Shown: positions 1-9,533, counted from the first letter of the stretch. The stretch: DNA of 64,000 bases from Verrucomicrobiota bacterium (GCA_016721945.1 JADKHC010000007.1:1-64000), one strand, 5' to 3'. Notes: generated from the letters alone by a model not told the origin. Made by a program: numbers and translations.

Positions 1-167
1 GAGGCCCACGTGGAGATTTCCGGTCGCGCGTGGGTAAATATACGCGACGCTGGTGCCGAACCAGTCCGAAGCGACAGCCCGTTTTGTTTTCTCGCAAAGG
101 AGCAGGTGGTCCTGCCCTCGACATGATCTGCCATTCCGAGGGAAACTTTCAAGGGCGGGCCAATTGA
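1..167 (+). pseudogene. Scrambled 5' part of the GH51 arabinofuranosidase gene
   Basis: Pieces resembling the part of GH51 enzymes just before the catalytic barrel lie in different frames. Frame 2 (about 41-94) reads YATLVPNQSEATARFVFS. Frame 1 (136-156) reads PRETFKG. Frame 3 takes over at 168 with LRRDLAETIADLKP, directly after an in-frame TGA at 165-167. No single frame is open through this stretch. The true gene therefore starts upstream of the window and is damaged here by several indels, which may be mutations or sequencing errors at a contig end. Confidence 0.6.
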
Positions 168-1445
168 TTGCGCCGCGACCTCGCCGAGACGATTGCCGAC
201 CTCAAGCCGAAGTTCATGCGTTTCCCTGGCGGCTGCCTCGTACATGGGCCGGGCATTCGGCATTATTACGACTGGAAGAAAAGCGTCGGGCCGGTCGAGC
301 AGCGCCAGGCACAACGTAACTCGTGGGGTTATCACCAGACGTTTGGTTTGGGCCACTCTCGAGTATTTCCATCTTACGAGGACATCGGTGCGCTTCCCCT
401 GCCGGTCGTGACCGCAGGAGTTTGCTGCCAGCACGCGGGCGACTCACCCGGCCGCGGCCAAGAAGGCCTGCCTCTCGATGAGATGCCTGCGTACATTCAG
501 GATATTCTTGATCTAGTAGAATGGGCCAACGGTCCTGCTTCCTCGCGCTGGGGTGCCGTCCGCGCTGCCGCCGGGCATCCTGCGCCTTTCGGCTTAAAAT
601 ATCTTGGCGTCGGCAACGAGGATGCGATCACGCCGATCTTCAAGGAGCGTTTCAAAATGATTTTCGATGTGCTTAAAACGAAGCATCCCGAGATTGTTGT
701 TATCGGCACGTCTGGTCCTTTTGCTGTGGGCGAGGATTTCGACAACGGCTGGGCATTCGTCCGCGAGCTGAACGTTCCGATGGTCGACGAACACTACTAT
801 TTGTCGCCCCAGTGGTTTTGGGACAACCTCACGCGCTACGAGAAATATGACCGAACCAGTGCCAAGGTCTATGTCGGCGAGTACGCGGCGCACGACCAGC
901 CGAAGTCCCGCAGCACTCTGCGTTCCGCGCTCGCGGAAGCAGCAGGCATGACGAGCTTCGAGCGCAATGGCGATGTGGTGCAGTTTTCCTCCTATGCTCC
1001 GTTGTTGGCCCGGCGCGGACACACCCAATGGCATCCGGACATGATCTATTTCACCGCCACCGCTGTGTATCCGACGATCAACTACCAAGTCCAGCGGCTC
1101 TTCGGCAACAACAGCGGCGATACGTTGCTGCCGGCGTCGCTCGAGGGCTGTGCTCCCGGCGTTCGCCTGATCAGCTCGGTTGTGCGCGACTCTTCCTCGG
1201 GCGATGTGATCATCAAGGTGGTGAACGGCGAGGACCGTCCGTTCGCCGTCAACGTGGTGCTAAGCCCGTCGCCTGTCGGCTCGCGCCACCTGGTAGCCAC
1301 GGTGCTTACCGGTGCCAATGCTGACGTCGCTAACGAGGACGGCCAGCCGCTTGCAGCGCTGCCCGTGACCGAGGAATCCGCGGTTGGCGCAAGCTTCGAG
1401 CGCGTTTTCCCAGCCAATTCGCTAACCATTCTGCGGGTGCGCTGA
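168..1445 (+). CDS. Alpha-L-arabinofuranosidase, GH51 family (5'-truncated)
   Basis: This would remove terminal alpha-L-arabinofuranosyl groups from arabinan, arabinoxylan or related side chains. The 425-residue open frame has the family signature KFMRFPGGC near its start. The likely acid/base Glu151 lies in VGNED and the likely nucleophile Glu238 in VYVGEYAA. The C-terminal part resembles the usual beta-sandwich. It opens with a TTG right after an in-frame stop, so this is not a natural start; full-length homologues carry another N-terminal region. Around 350-380 the frame reads HSRVFPSYEDIG, whereas frame 1 holds the more family-like LEYFHLT, so a compensating pair of indels is likely here too. 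GH43, GH97 and GH95 genes follow on the same strand. The family call is firm; functionality of this copy is doubtful. Confidence 0.8.
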   Translation: MRRDLAETIADLKPKFMRFPGGCLVHGPGIRHYYDWKKSVGPVEQRQAQRNSWGYHQTFGLGHSRVFPSYEDIGALPLPVVTAGVCCQHAGDSPGRGQEGLPLDEMPAYIQDILDLVEWANGPASSRWGAVRAAAGHPAPFGLKYLGVGNEDAITPIFKERFKMIFDVLKTKHPEIVVIGTSGPFAVGEDFDNGWAFVRELNVPMVDEHYYLSPQWFWDNLTRYEKYDRTSAKVYVGEYAAHDQPKSRSTLRSALAEAAGMTSFERNGDVVQFSSYAPLLARRGHTQWHPDMIYFTATAVYPTINYQVQRLFGNNSGDTLLPASLEGCAPGVRLISSVVRDSSSGDVIIKVVNGEDRPFAVNVVLSPSPVGSRHLVATVLTGANADVANEDGQPLAALPVTEESAVGASFERVFPANSLTILRVR

Positions 1446-1486
1446 CCCATCCTGTTTTCACTTTTCCAATATTTAGTTCGAACGAC

Positions 1487-3618
1487 ATGACCCTTTCCCA
1501 TCGCCTGTCTGTTTTGCTACTCACGTTTCTGGCCGTCACGGCTTCGGCCATCGGCACGACCAGCGCTGCGCCCACTGTCCGCACAACTTGGATACCAGAC
1601 AACGGCAACGGCACCTACACCAACCCGCTGTTTTACGACGAGTTTTCCGATCCCGACATCATTCGTGTTGGCGACGATTTTTATCTCGCTGGCACAACGA
1701 TGCACGCGATGCCCGGCCTCGTGATCCTTCACTCGAAGGATTTGGTGAACTGGAAATTTCTCAGCTACGCCACGCCGCAACTCGACCTCGGCCCGGAGTT
1801 CCGACTTGAGGAAGGGAAGGATGTCTATGGTCAAGGCATCTGGGCACCCTGCATTCGTTATCACAAGGGAACCTTCTACGTTTTCTCCAACATCAACCGC
1901 ACCGGGCTGCTGGTTTTCACCAGCAAAGATCCTGCCGGACCGTGGCAGCAACGCCTGATCACGCCCGGCATTCACGATCTGTCCGTGCTCTTCGACGACG
2001 ATGGCCGCATCTACGCGATCTCCGGTTACGGCGAGGTGCACATGGTTGAGTTCAAGTCCGACCTCAGTGGTTTGATCGAGGGGAGCGACCGCATCATCAT
2101 CCCGCATGGCAGTGCGATGGGCGAGGGACATCATTTCTACAAGATCAACGGTAAATATTATATCATCAGCGCCGACTACGCGCCCGTCGGCCGTATGCAG
2201 TGCGCCCGGGCCGACCGCATCGAAGGTCCCTACGAAACGGTTGCCATCAGCGCTCGCGAAACCATGGGCACACAACGGGGTTGGTGGTGTGGCAACATGG
2301 GGCAGAGCACCGCCATTCCTGGCTCTGGCGCGAAGTTCGACCTCTCCAAACCAGGTGACAACGAATTCGGCGCCGTCCCGCTTCACCAAGGCGGCATCGT
2401 CGACCTGCCCAATGGCGATTGGTGGGGCTTCTCCATGATGGATTTCAAATCCGTCGGCCGCACCACGTTTTTATCTCCAGTCACCTGGCAGAACGGCTGG
2501 CCGTACTTCGGGCTCCCCGGAAATCTCGGGCGTTCGCCGCGCACCTGGATCAAACCCGCTGTCGCCACCAAGACGAACCGTCCGCAACCTACCAACGCAG
2601 TGACGATTTCTCCGGAGCGAAACTCCTGCCCGTCTGGCAATGGAACCACGCTCCAGTCCCCGGTAAATGGTCGCTGGCCGAGGAGCCGGGCATGCTGCGT
2701 CTGCACACGCTGCCGGCCGAACATTTTCTCGTAGCCAAAAACACGCTCACGCAGCGCGTCATCGGCCCGGAATCCACCGCGACCGTGGTGCTCGACGGCT
2801 CGTTGCTCCAGTCCGGTGACGTCGCTGGACTCGGCCTGCTCAATATGCCTTGCGGTTGGATCGGTGTAGCGCGGACCGAGAAAGGCCTGGTTCTCCGTTG
2901 CTATAATCAGGTGACGAACGAGACCATCGAGCAGCCGCTCAGTTCCGCCCGGGTGAGCCTGCGTGCCACCGGCGACTACGATGCCGACCTCGCACAGCTG
3001 AGTTACAGCGTTGACGGCCAGAATTTCAACCCGGTCGGCACTGCGTTGCGCCTGCCGTTTCAGTTGAAGACATTTCAAGGCACGCGCTACGCGCTTTTCG
3101 CGTTCAACGAAGCCGGCCGCAATGGCGGTTGCGCCAGGTTCGACAATTTCTGCGTCGATGAACCGCTCGCCGACCGCTCGAAAAACCTGCCGCTCGGCAA
3201 GGTCATCACGCTCACCAATCTCGCCAACGGTTCCGCTGTCTGGGCGAATCGCAACGGCATGTTGCACTCGGCTCAACCCGAGTCGAAGGAAGCGAAAAGC
3301 ACTGCGGGCCAGTTTCGCGTGCTCGACCGCGGTCAGGGCCGTGTCGCGCTAGAAGCGCTCGACGGCAGCGGCTTCATCACCGTCGTCGGCCTCGGTCTTT
3401 CGGGTGACGTGCGCCTGTTGAAAACGGAAACCGACGGCAGCGTTTTTCAGTGGCAGGACATGCTTCGTGGCCAGTGCATGTTGCTTTCGCTCAAGACCCA
3501 TCGTTACGTCGGCCTCGATCCGCTCACCGGCGAGCCGTACTCCGCAGAATCGCCCGGCGCGCGCCCTGACCGCAAGGACGGCGCGTGCTTCAGCTGGGCC
3601 GAGATAACCAATCACTAA
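1487..3618 (+). pseudogene. Secreted GH43 glycoside hydrolase, split by a frameshift
   Basis: Starts with a signal peptide (hydrophobic core LSVLLLTFLAV), then a five-bladed GH43 domain. SDPDIIRV carries the base Asp, LFDDDGRIYAI the pKa-modulating Asp region, and GEGHHFYKINGKYY the acid Glu. The first frame runs to 2734 but loses homology near 2578, where TKTN should continue as PSATYQRSDDFSG. That continuation lies in the frame ending at 3618. Adding one C to the CC at 2578-2579 restores one protein of about 710 residues. The C-terminal half holds a beta-sandwich-like domain and a final section of repeated blocks that may be a beta-trefoil. The likely substrate is arabino- or xylo-side chains. 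The indel is in a homopolymer, so sequencing error is as likely as true decay. Confidence 0.75.
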
Positions 3619-3646
3619 CAATCGCCAACGTTTTTCCCACCACCTT

Positions 3647-5590
3647 ATGAAACTGTCTTTGCTTCTCGCCGTATTGGCACTGTCACTACCGATCTCGCTT
3701 CGCGCTCAGGAAGTCAAAAGCCCCGACGGCTCCATCGTCGTGGCTCTTCATCTCGCGTCTGGCGCGCTCTCCTACGAAGTCCGCCATCAGGGGCACGTTG
3801 TCCTTGAGCATTCACCCCTCGGCCTGGAAACGAGCATCGGCAGCTTCAGCTCCGACCTCGTGGCTGTGCCATCTGGCGTGACGACCGCGCAGCTCGACGA
3901 ACGTTACACGTTACCGCACAGCAAAGTGCGCGACGTCCATTATCGGGCCAACGAACTAACCGCCAGATATACCAACAAGAACGGCGACGAGCTCGCCGTG
4001 CTTTTTCGCGTGAGCGACCGCGATGTGGCATTGGCCTACCGCATCTCCAGCCCGACCAAACTCCGCGTCGTCGTCCAGAGCGAACGCACCGGGTTTCGGT
4101 TTCCCGTGGCCACGACCGCATTTATCACCCAGCAGGCTCCGGCTGGGGATGGCTGGATGGGCACCAAACCAAGTTATGAGGAGCCCTACCAGCTCGACGT
4201 CCCCGTCGGGACAAAATCGCCTTCCGGCCTCGGCTTCACTTTTCCAGCGCTCTTCCGCCTCGGGTCCACCGGCTGGGCGCTCGTCTCGGAAACAGGTGTA
4301 ACCGGCAACTATGTCGGTTCGCGTCTCGTCAATCCCACCGCCGATGGGCTCTATTCCATCGCCTTTCCGGAGAAGTCGGAGAACGCCGGTTTGGGCGATG
4401 CCACCGTCGCCGCTTCGCTCCCGTTGCTCACGCCGTGGCGTACGATCACCATCGGTGCCACGCTCGCCCCGATCGTTGAAACGACGGTCGCCACCGATGT
4501 CGTCAAGCCGCTCTACGAACCATCGCAAAGATATAAAGCCGGCCGCGCCACCTGGAGCTGGTTGCTCTGGCAGGACGACAGCATGAACGAACCGGACCAG
4601 CGCACCTTTATCGACCTGGCTGCCACGCTCGGTTACGAGTACATCCTTATCGACGCGGTGTGGGACGTTGCCATCGGCCGCGAAAAGATGGCAAAGCTCG
4701 TCGCCGATGCGCGCGCGAAAAACGTCGACGTTTTGCTCTGGTACAACTCCAACGGCAGCTGGAACGACGCGCCGCAAACCCCGCGCAACTGTCTCGATTC
4801 CGCACCTGCTCGCCAGCGGGAAATGGCCTGGCTGAAATCGATCGGCGTCAAAGGCATCAAGGTCGATTTCTTCGGCGGAGACAAACAGGCGACCATGAAA
4901 CTCTACGAAGACATCCTCACCGAAGCGAACGCCCACGGCCTGATGGTTGTCTTCCACGGCGCCACGCTGCCTCGCGGCTGGGAGCGATTGTATCCAAATT
5001 TCATGAGCAGCGAGGCCATCACCGCCTCGGAAAACCTAATCTTCACGCAGGGCTTTGCCGATAACGAGGCGCTCAACAGCACCGTCTTCTCCTTCGTGCG
5101 CAATCCTGTCGCTGCGATGGACTACGGCCCAGTGCTGCTTAACAAAATTTTCTCCCGCGACCAGAAACAGGGCTCGATCCGCCGGACCACAGATGCCTTC
5201 CAGCTCGCCACCGCCGTGCTCTTCCAATCTCCGCTCCAGCATTTCGGGGTGACGCCGAACAACCTTGTCGAGCAACCCGCCTTCGTGGTCGATTTCCTCA
5301 AGCAAGTGCCTTCCGTCTGGGACGAAACGCGTTTCGTCGATGGCTATCCCGGGAAATTTGTTGTGATCGCCCGTCGCAGTGGCGAGCGCTGGTACCTCGC
5401 CGCAACCAATGGCGAGAAACAAGAAAAAACGTGCTCCTTCGTTTTCCCTGCGCTTGCCGGGAAGAGCGTCACCCTCATCCACGATGGCGTCGGCCGTGCC
5501 GCTGCTCGCCGTCAGCTCCAAGTCGGCGCTGACGGGCGAATCGAGCTTCCGCTGGCATCGGAAGGCGGAGCCGTACTGTTTGCCAAATAG
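3647..5590 (+). CDS. GH97 glycoside hydrolase, retaining type
   Basis: A 647-residue secreted enzyme with signal peptide MKLSLLLAVLALSLPISLRAQ. It has the usual GH97 layout: N-terminal beta-super-sandwich, (beta/alpha)8 barrel and small C-terminal beta domain. GH97 contains inverting alpha-glucosidases (SusB-like) and retaining alpha-galactosidases. Here the barrel has KVDFFGG with Asp407 in the position used as nucleophile by the retaining members, and Glu456 in MSSEAI as candidate acid/base. That favours an alpha-galactosidase or beta-L-arabinopyranosidase-like activity. It lies 28 bp after GH43 and 23 bp before GH95, so the genes are probably co-transcribed. The family is certain; the substrate is inferred. 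Confidence 0.88.
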   Translation: MKLSLLLAVLALSLPISLRAQEVKSPDGSIVVALHLASGALSYEVRHQGHVVLEHSPLGLETSIGSFSSDLVAVPSGVTTAQLDERYTLPHSKVRDVHYRANELTARYTNKNGDELAVLFRVSDRDVALAYRISSPTKLRVVVQSERTGFRFPVATTAFITQQAPAGDGWMGTKPSYEEPYQLDVPVGTKSPSGLGFTFPALFRLGSTGWALVSETGVTGNYVGSRLVNPTADGLYSIAFPEKSENAGLGDATVAASLPLLTPWRTITIGATLAPIVETTVATDVVKPLYEPSQRYKAGRATWSWLLWQDDSMNEPDQRTFIDLAATLGYEYILIDAVWDVAIGREKMAKLVADARAKNVDVLLWYNSNGSWNDAPQTPRNCLDSAPARQREMAWLKSIGVKGIKVDFFGGDKQATMKLYEDILTEANAHGLMVVFHGATLPRGWERLYPNFMSSEAITASENLIFTQGFADNEALNSTVFSFVRNPVAAMDYGPVLLNKIFSRDQKQGSIRRTTDAFQLATAVLFQSPLQHFGVTPNNLVEQPAFVVDFLKQVPSVWDETRFVDGYPGKFVVIARRSGERWYLAATNGEKQEKTCSFVFPALAGKSVTLIHDGVGRAAARRQLQVGADGRIELPLASEGGAVLFAK

Positions 5591-5613
5591 GATTCTGAAA
5601 TCGAAATTACTCT

Positions 5614-7926
5614 ATGAACCGAATAGTTTACCTCTGGCGTCATGTTGTTGTCGTAGCGATTTTCGCGGTCCCGTTTGCGCTCTGCGCGCAGGAAAATGCG
5701 GCAGCAAAACTCTGGTATCGCGCTCCGGCCAAGGACTGGGTCGAAGCGCTGCCGGTCGGCAACGGGCGCTTGGGTGCGATGGTCTTCGGACAGCCGACAG
5801 TCGAGCGACTGCAGCTCAACGAGAGCACGCTCTGGGCCGGCGGTCCTTACGATCCTGTCAGCGCCGAGGCCAAGAACGCGCTACCGCAGGTCAGGAAGTT
5901 GGTAGACGAGGGCAAATACGAAGACGCCGCCAAGCTCATCGGCGCGAAAGTCATGGCGCGCCCAATCGGTCAAATGCCGTACCAAACGGTCGGCGATCTC
6001 CTGCTCACCTTTAACGATACCGATTCGTTCGGTGACTATCGGCGCGAGCTGGACCTCGACACTGCTACGTCCACCGTCCGCTACACCTGCAATGGCGTTC
6101 ACTACACCCGCGAGGTTTTCGCCAGCGCGCCAGATAATCTGATCGTGGTACATCTCACCGCCGACCGACCAGGCCGGATTTCCTTCGTGGCTTCCATGAC
6201 AACACCGATGGAGGCGACCGTAACCACGCTCGACGGTGATACGCTGGTCATGCGTGGACAAGGTGGCGATGTGAACGGAATCAAGGGACAACTCAAGTAT
6301 GAGGCCCGAACCAAACTCGTCGCGGTCGGCGGCAAAGTCACTACGGACGAAAAATCCATGACTGTGACCGGCGCCGACGAAGTGACATTGCTGATCGCCG
6401 CTGCCACGAGCTACAAGCGCTTCGACGACGTGAGTGGCGTCCCGGCGAGCATCACGACGGCACAGCTTGCCTCAGTTGCCGGAAAATCTTTTGCCGAACT
6501 ACGCGCAATCCACATCACCGACTACCAGCGGCTCTTCCGTCGAGTGACGATCGATCTCGGACAAACCGAAGCCATGAAGCAGCCGACGGATGTGCGCATC
6601 CAGCATTTCACCGAGGGCAACGATCCGCAACTTGCCGCCCTTTATTACCAATACGGCCGTTATCTTCTTATCAGCAGTTCGCGCCCGGGCGGTCAGCCCG
6701 CCAATTTGCAGGGATTGTGGAACGACAACCCGAACCCGCCGTGGGGTAGCAAGTACACCATCAACATCAACACCGAGATGAATTACTGGCCTGCGGAGTC
6801 GGGCAACCTCGCCGAATGCGTCGATCCGTTGCTCTCCATGGTCGAGGAGCTTGCCGTAACTGGAGCCCGCACCGCGCAATCGCAATACGGTGCACGTGGG
6901 TGGGTGGCGCACCACAACACCGATGTCTGGCGCGCAAGCGCACCGGTTGACGGGCCGTTCTGGGGCATGTGGCCTACCGGTGGCGCTTGGTTATGCCTAA
7001 ACCTTTGGGACCGCTACGAATTCAGCGGGAATCAGGCCGAGCTCCGTCGTTTATATCCGCTCATGAAAGGTGCCTCGGAGTTCTTTCTCGATACATTGCA
7101 GACGGACGCGAAGCACGGCTGGCTCGTTACCAATCCCTCGATTTCTCCGGAGAATGCCCATCCGTTTGGCACTTCGGTCTGCGCCGGTCCGACGATGGAC
7201 ATGCAGATCCTGCGCGACCTTTTCGCTCACACCATCAAGGCTACCGAGACACTCGATATAGACAAGCCGCTCCGCGAACGACTCGCCGCTGCGCGCGCAA
7301 GATTGGCGCCGAACCAGATTGGAAGTGCCGGACAACTTCAAGAATGGCTCGAGGATTGGGATATGCAGGCCCCTGAACTTCACCATCGCCATGTCTCACA
7401 TCTCTACGGACTTTACCCCGGCCGTGATATCACCTTGCGCGACACGCCACAGCTCGCTGCGGCGGTTAAGAAATCGCTCGAAATCCGCGGCGATCGGGCC
7501 ACTGGCTGGGCCACGGCTTGGCGCCTTTGCTTGTGGACGCATTTGGGCGATGGCGACCACGCGTTCGAGATTCTGAAGTTTCTCCTCAGTCCGGAGCGGA
7601 CCTATCCGAACATGTTCGACGCCCACCCGCCGTTCCAGATCGACGGCAATTTCGGTGGCGCGGCCGCCATTGCCGAAATGCTGGTGCAGAGTCGCGTGGG
7701 CGAGATTGAATTCCTACCTGCGCTACCGTCAGCCTGGCCGACCGGCAGTGTGAAAGGGCTGCGTGCGCGTGGTGGTTTTGAGGTCGATCTCGTTTGGCGT
7801 GAAGGCCGACTGATCGAGGCCACCCTCCGTTCCGTCAATGGGGGAACCACTCGCCTGCGCTACGGTACCTCGACACGAGAGGTGAAACTCGCCCCCGGAG
7901 AAGCCTGCCGCTGGAATGGCCTGTAG
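5614..7926 (+). CDS. GH95 alpha-L-fucosidase or alpha-L-galactosidase
   Basis: A 770-residue secreted enzyme; the signal peptide ends near CAQENA. GH95 enzymes invert alpha-1,2-L-fucosyl or alpha-L-galactosyl linkages, for example at xyloglucan side-chain ends. The opening LWYRAPAKDWVEALPVGNGR is typical of the family. Catalytic residues can be matched to the Bifidobacterium AfcA scheme: Asn384 and Asn386 in NINTEMNYWP, Glu513 in SISPEN, and Asp677 in QIDGNFG. All are present and the length is normal, so this copy looks intact, unlike the first two glycosidases of the run. Together the four enzymes suggest debranching of arabinose-, galactose- and fucose-bearing hemicellulose or pectin. Confidence 0.9.
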   Translation: MNRIVYLWRHVVVVAIFAVPFALCAQENAAAKLWYRAPAKDWVEALPVGNGRLGAMVFGQPTVERLQLNESTLWAGGPYDPVSAEAKNALPQVRKLVDEGKYEDAAKLIGAKVMARPIGQMPYQTVGDLLLTFNDTDSFGDYRRELDLDTATSTVRYTCNGVHYTREVFASAPDNLIVVHLTADRPGRISFVASMTTPMEATVTTLDGDTLVMRGQGGDVNGIKGQLKYEARTKLVAVGGKVTTDEKSMTVTGADEVTLLIAAATSYKRFDDVSGVPASITTAQLASVAGKSFAELRAIHITDYQRLFRRVTIDLGQTEAMKQPTDVRIQHFTEGNDPQLAALYYQYGRYLLISSSRPGGQPANLQGLWNDNPNPPWGSKYTININTEMNYWPAESGNLAECVDPLLSMVEELAVTGARTAQSQYGARGWVAHHNTDVWRASAPVDGPFWGMWPTGGAWLCLNLWDRYEFSGNQAELRRLYPLMKGASEFFLDTLQTDAKHGWLVTNPSISPENAHPFGTSVCAGPTMDMQILRDLFAHTIKATETLDIDKPLRERLAAARARLAPNQIGSAGQLQEWLEDWDMQAPELHHRHVSHLYGLYPGRDITLRDTPQLAAAVKKSLEIRGDRATGWATAWRLCLWTHLGDGDHAFEILKFLLSPERTYPNMFDAHPPFQIDGNFGGAAAIAEMLVQSRVGEIEFLPALPSAWPTGSVKGLRARGGFEVDLVWREGRLIEATLRSVNGGTTRLRYGTSTREVKLAPGEACRWNGL

Positions 7927-7959
7927 GTTTCGGTCTGGATTTCAAAAAAGACCGGGCGA

Positions 7960-7984
7960 CCGGTTGCTATTTTCCAGCAACCGG
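7960..7984. terminator. Hairpin between convergent GH95 and ldhA genes
   Basis: A perfect 9-bp stem, CCGGTTGCT (7960-7968) and AGCAACCGG (7976-7984), with a 7-nt loop. It contains the ldhA stop codon (7967-7969). There is no long T run on either side, so termination is inferred from its position between convergent genes. Confidence 0.45.
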
Positions 7985-9013
7985 GCCCCTGCCCGTGGAG
8001 CTTGCGGGCGATGGGGTGAGGAGGGTGCCTTCGAGAAAGGCCTGGTCGGTCGCTCCGTGTATAATATTCTCCGTCGTCACGCGCATGATTTCACGAAGTG
8101 CCTCAGCGGTGAAAAAAGCCTGATGCGACGTGACCAGTACGTTGGGAAATGTCAGCAGTCGCGAGAGCGCGTCATCCTGCATCACTTCGCCCGAGTGATC
8201 CTCGAAGAAAATCCCTTCTTCCTCTTCGTAGACATCGAGGCCGACGCCGCCGAGTTGGCCCGACTTCAGGTGGGCAATCAGGGCCTGCGTTTCAATCAGT
8301 TTGCCGCGGCTGGTATTGAGCAGGTACGCGCCAGGCTTCATCTGGGCGAGGGTGGTGGCGTTCAGCAGGTGCTGACTTTGGGGCGTGAGCGGCAGATGGA
8401 GTGAGACGATATCGCTGGCCGTGAGAAGATCTCCGAGCGGTAGGTATTCAACTCCTTTGGTGGTCGCCCACTCGGTCGCAGGGAAGGGGTCATGCGCGAC
8501 GATCCGGCAACCGAAGCCGTGGAAAATTTCTGCGGCGATCCTGCCGATCCTACCGGTACCGACAATGCCAACAGTCTTGCCGTGCAGATCGAAGCCGACG
8601 AGGCCGGACAGTGAAAAATTGTGTTCGCGGACGCGGTTGTAGGCGCGGTGGAGTTTGCGGTTCAGCGTCAGCAGCAACGCGACCGTGTGCTCTGCGACGG
8701 CGTGCGGCGAGTAAGCCGGGACACGCGTGACGGCGATGCCAAGGGCTTTGGCGGCGGTGAGATCGACGTTGTTGAAACCTGCACAGCGCAGAGCGACATG
8801 GCGAACGCCGAGGGCTGCGAGCTGTTCCAAGCAGGCGTGATCGACACGGTCGTTGACGAAGACACAGACGGCCTGAGCGCCAGCGGCGGTGGCAACCGTT
8901 TCGCGGCTGAGGCGGAACTCGTGGAGCACACTATTGAGGCGGCCGATAGCCGGCGCCGTTGCGAGATATTCGCGATCGTAGGACTTTGAGTCGTAAAAGG
9001 CGGCGGTGATCAC
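7967..9013 (-). CDS. ldhA: D-lactate dehydrogenase (2-hydroxyacid dehydrogenase, LdhA-like)
   Basis: NAD-dependent reduction of pyruvate to D-lactate in the cytoplasm. The protein closely follows the E. coli LdhA pattern: AAFYDSKSYDREYL at the start, ALRCAGFNNVDLTAAK, the Rossmann motif VGIVGTGRIGR, the catalytic Arg in NTSRGKL, the Glu-rich DVYEEEEG loop and the His in VTSHQAFFT. The start is placed at a GTG at 9013 because LdhA proteins begin a few residues before this YDSK region. Anything further upstream would read into unrelated sequence and then the G/C tract. This gives 348 residues, with a short Ser/Pro/Gly tail beyond the usual end. No clear Shine-Dalgarno is visible. Confidence 0.88.
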   Translation of the reverse strand: MITAAFYDSKSYDREYLATAPAIGRLNSVLHEFRLSRETVATAAGAQAVCVFVNDRVDHACLEQLAALGVRHVALRCAGFNNVDLTAAKALGIAVTRVPAYSPHAVAEHTVALLLTLNRKLHRAYNRVREHNFSLSGLVGFDLHGKTVGIVGTGRIGRIAAEIFHGFGCRIVAHDPFPATEWATTKGVEYLPLGDLLTASDIVSLHLPLTPQSQHLLNATTLAQMKPGAYLLNTSRGKLIETQALIAHLKSGQLGGVGLDVYEEEEGIFFEDHSGEVMQDDALSRLLTFPNVLVTSHQAFFTAEALREIMRVTTENIIHGATDQAFLEGTLLTPSPASSTGRGPVAGK

Positions 9014-9217
9014 GGTGCAAACTATAGCGATGATCACGATGCGGCGCGAGGAGAAGATTGCGCACGCCCGTCGCACGCCGGCGATTTCAACAAGCCAATT
9101 TATCGGGTGTTTTATCGGGTGCCGATGAAACTCGGAAAGGCTTTGTAGATAGCGAAGCATGACCGTTGAGTTGCCTCTGCTCGACGTCCCCGACAATTTC
9201 GAGGTGATGGATCCGCA

Positions 9218-9420
9218 GGGGGGGGGGGGGGGGGGGGGCGGCCCCCCCCCCCCCCCCCCCCCCCCGGCCCCCCCCCCCCCGGGCCCCCCCCTCCCCCCCC
9301 CCCCCCCGGCCCCCCCCCGGCCCCCCCGGGCCCCCCGCGCGCGCGCGCGGCCCCCCCCCGCGCCCCCCCCCCCGCCCCCCCCCCGCCCCGCCCCCCCCCC
9401 CCCCCGCCCCCCCCCCCCCC
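9218..9420. repeat. G/C-only low-complexity tract
   Basis: About 203 bases made of a 21-base G run, long C runs and a short CG alternation, with a single T at 9292. It has no unit structure like a tandem repeat and no coding sense beyond poly-Pro or poly-Gly. Probably a sequencing or assembly artefact joining two contig ends. Confidence 0.85.
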
Positions 9421-9493
9421 GTTGCAGGAAATATTGAAGAGCTTGCTCGATCCTGAAATTGAGCATCTTTTGGCTGGAAAAAAAGTGCTAACT

Positions 9494-9508
9494 TATTATA
9501 CGTTAATA
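9494..9508. promoter_or_regulatory. Candidate HipB operator and promoter region
   Basis: Short inverted repeat TATTA-TACGT-TAATA in the AT-rich stretch just before hipB, overlapping a TTATTA that could serve as a -10 box. HipB proteins usually repress their own operon through such palindromes. The arms are only 5 bp, so this is tentative. Confidence 0.3.
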
Positions 9509-9533
9509 CTTGATTCGTGATTTAAGTGATAAA

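Larger units (their letters stand above)
9159..9520 (+). other. Two coding-like fragments flanking the G/C tract
   Basis: On the left, an ATG at 9159 opens MTVELPLLDVPDNFEVMDPQ and runs straight into the G run. On the right, 9422-9520 reads LQEILKSLLDPEIEHLLAGK, a few more residues and a TGA. Both look like real protein, but they are in different frames (0 and 2). They could be the ends of one gene whose middle was lost or misassembled, or two unrelated ends. No family is recognised. Upstream of 9159 (9014-9158) I see only the ldhA upstream region. Confidence 0.3.

Noticed and set aside
9159..9437. 92-residue open frame of poly-Gly, poly-Pro and Arg through the G/C tract
   Set aside because: Only the first 20 residues look like protein; the rest follows from the low-complexity DNA and is probably an artefact.
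9014..9466. N-terminal extension of the D-lactate dehydrogenase through the G/C tract
   Set aside because: LdhA homology begins at the GTG at 9013; the extension is poly-Gly and unrelated sequence.
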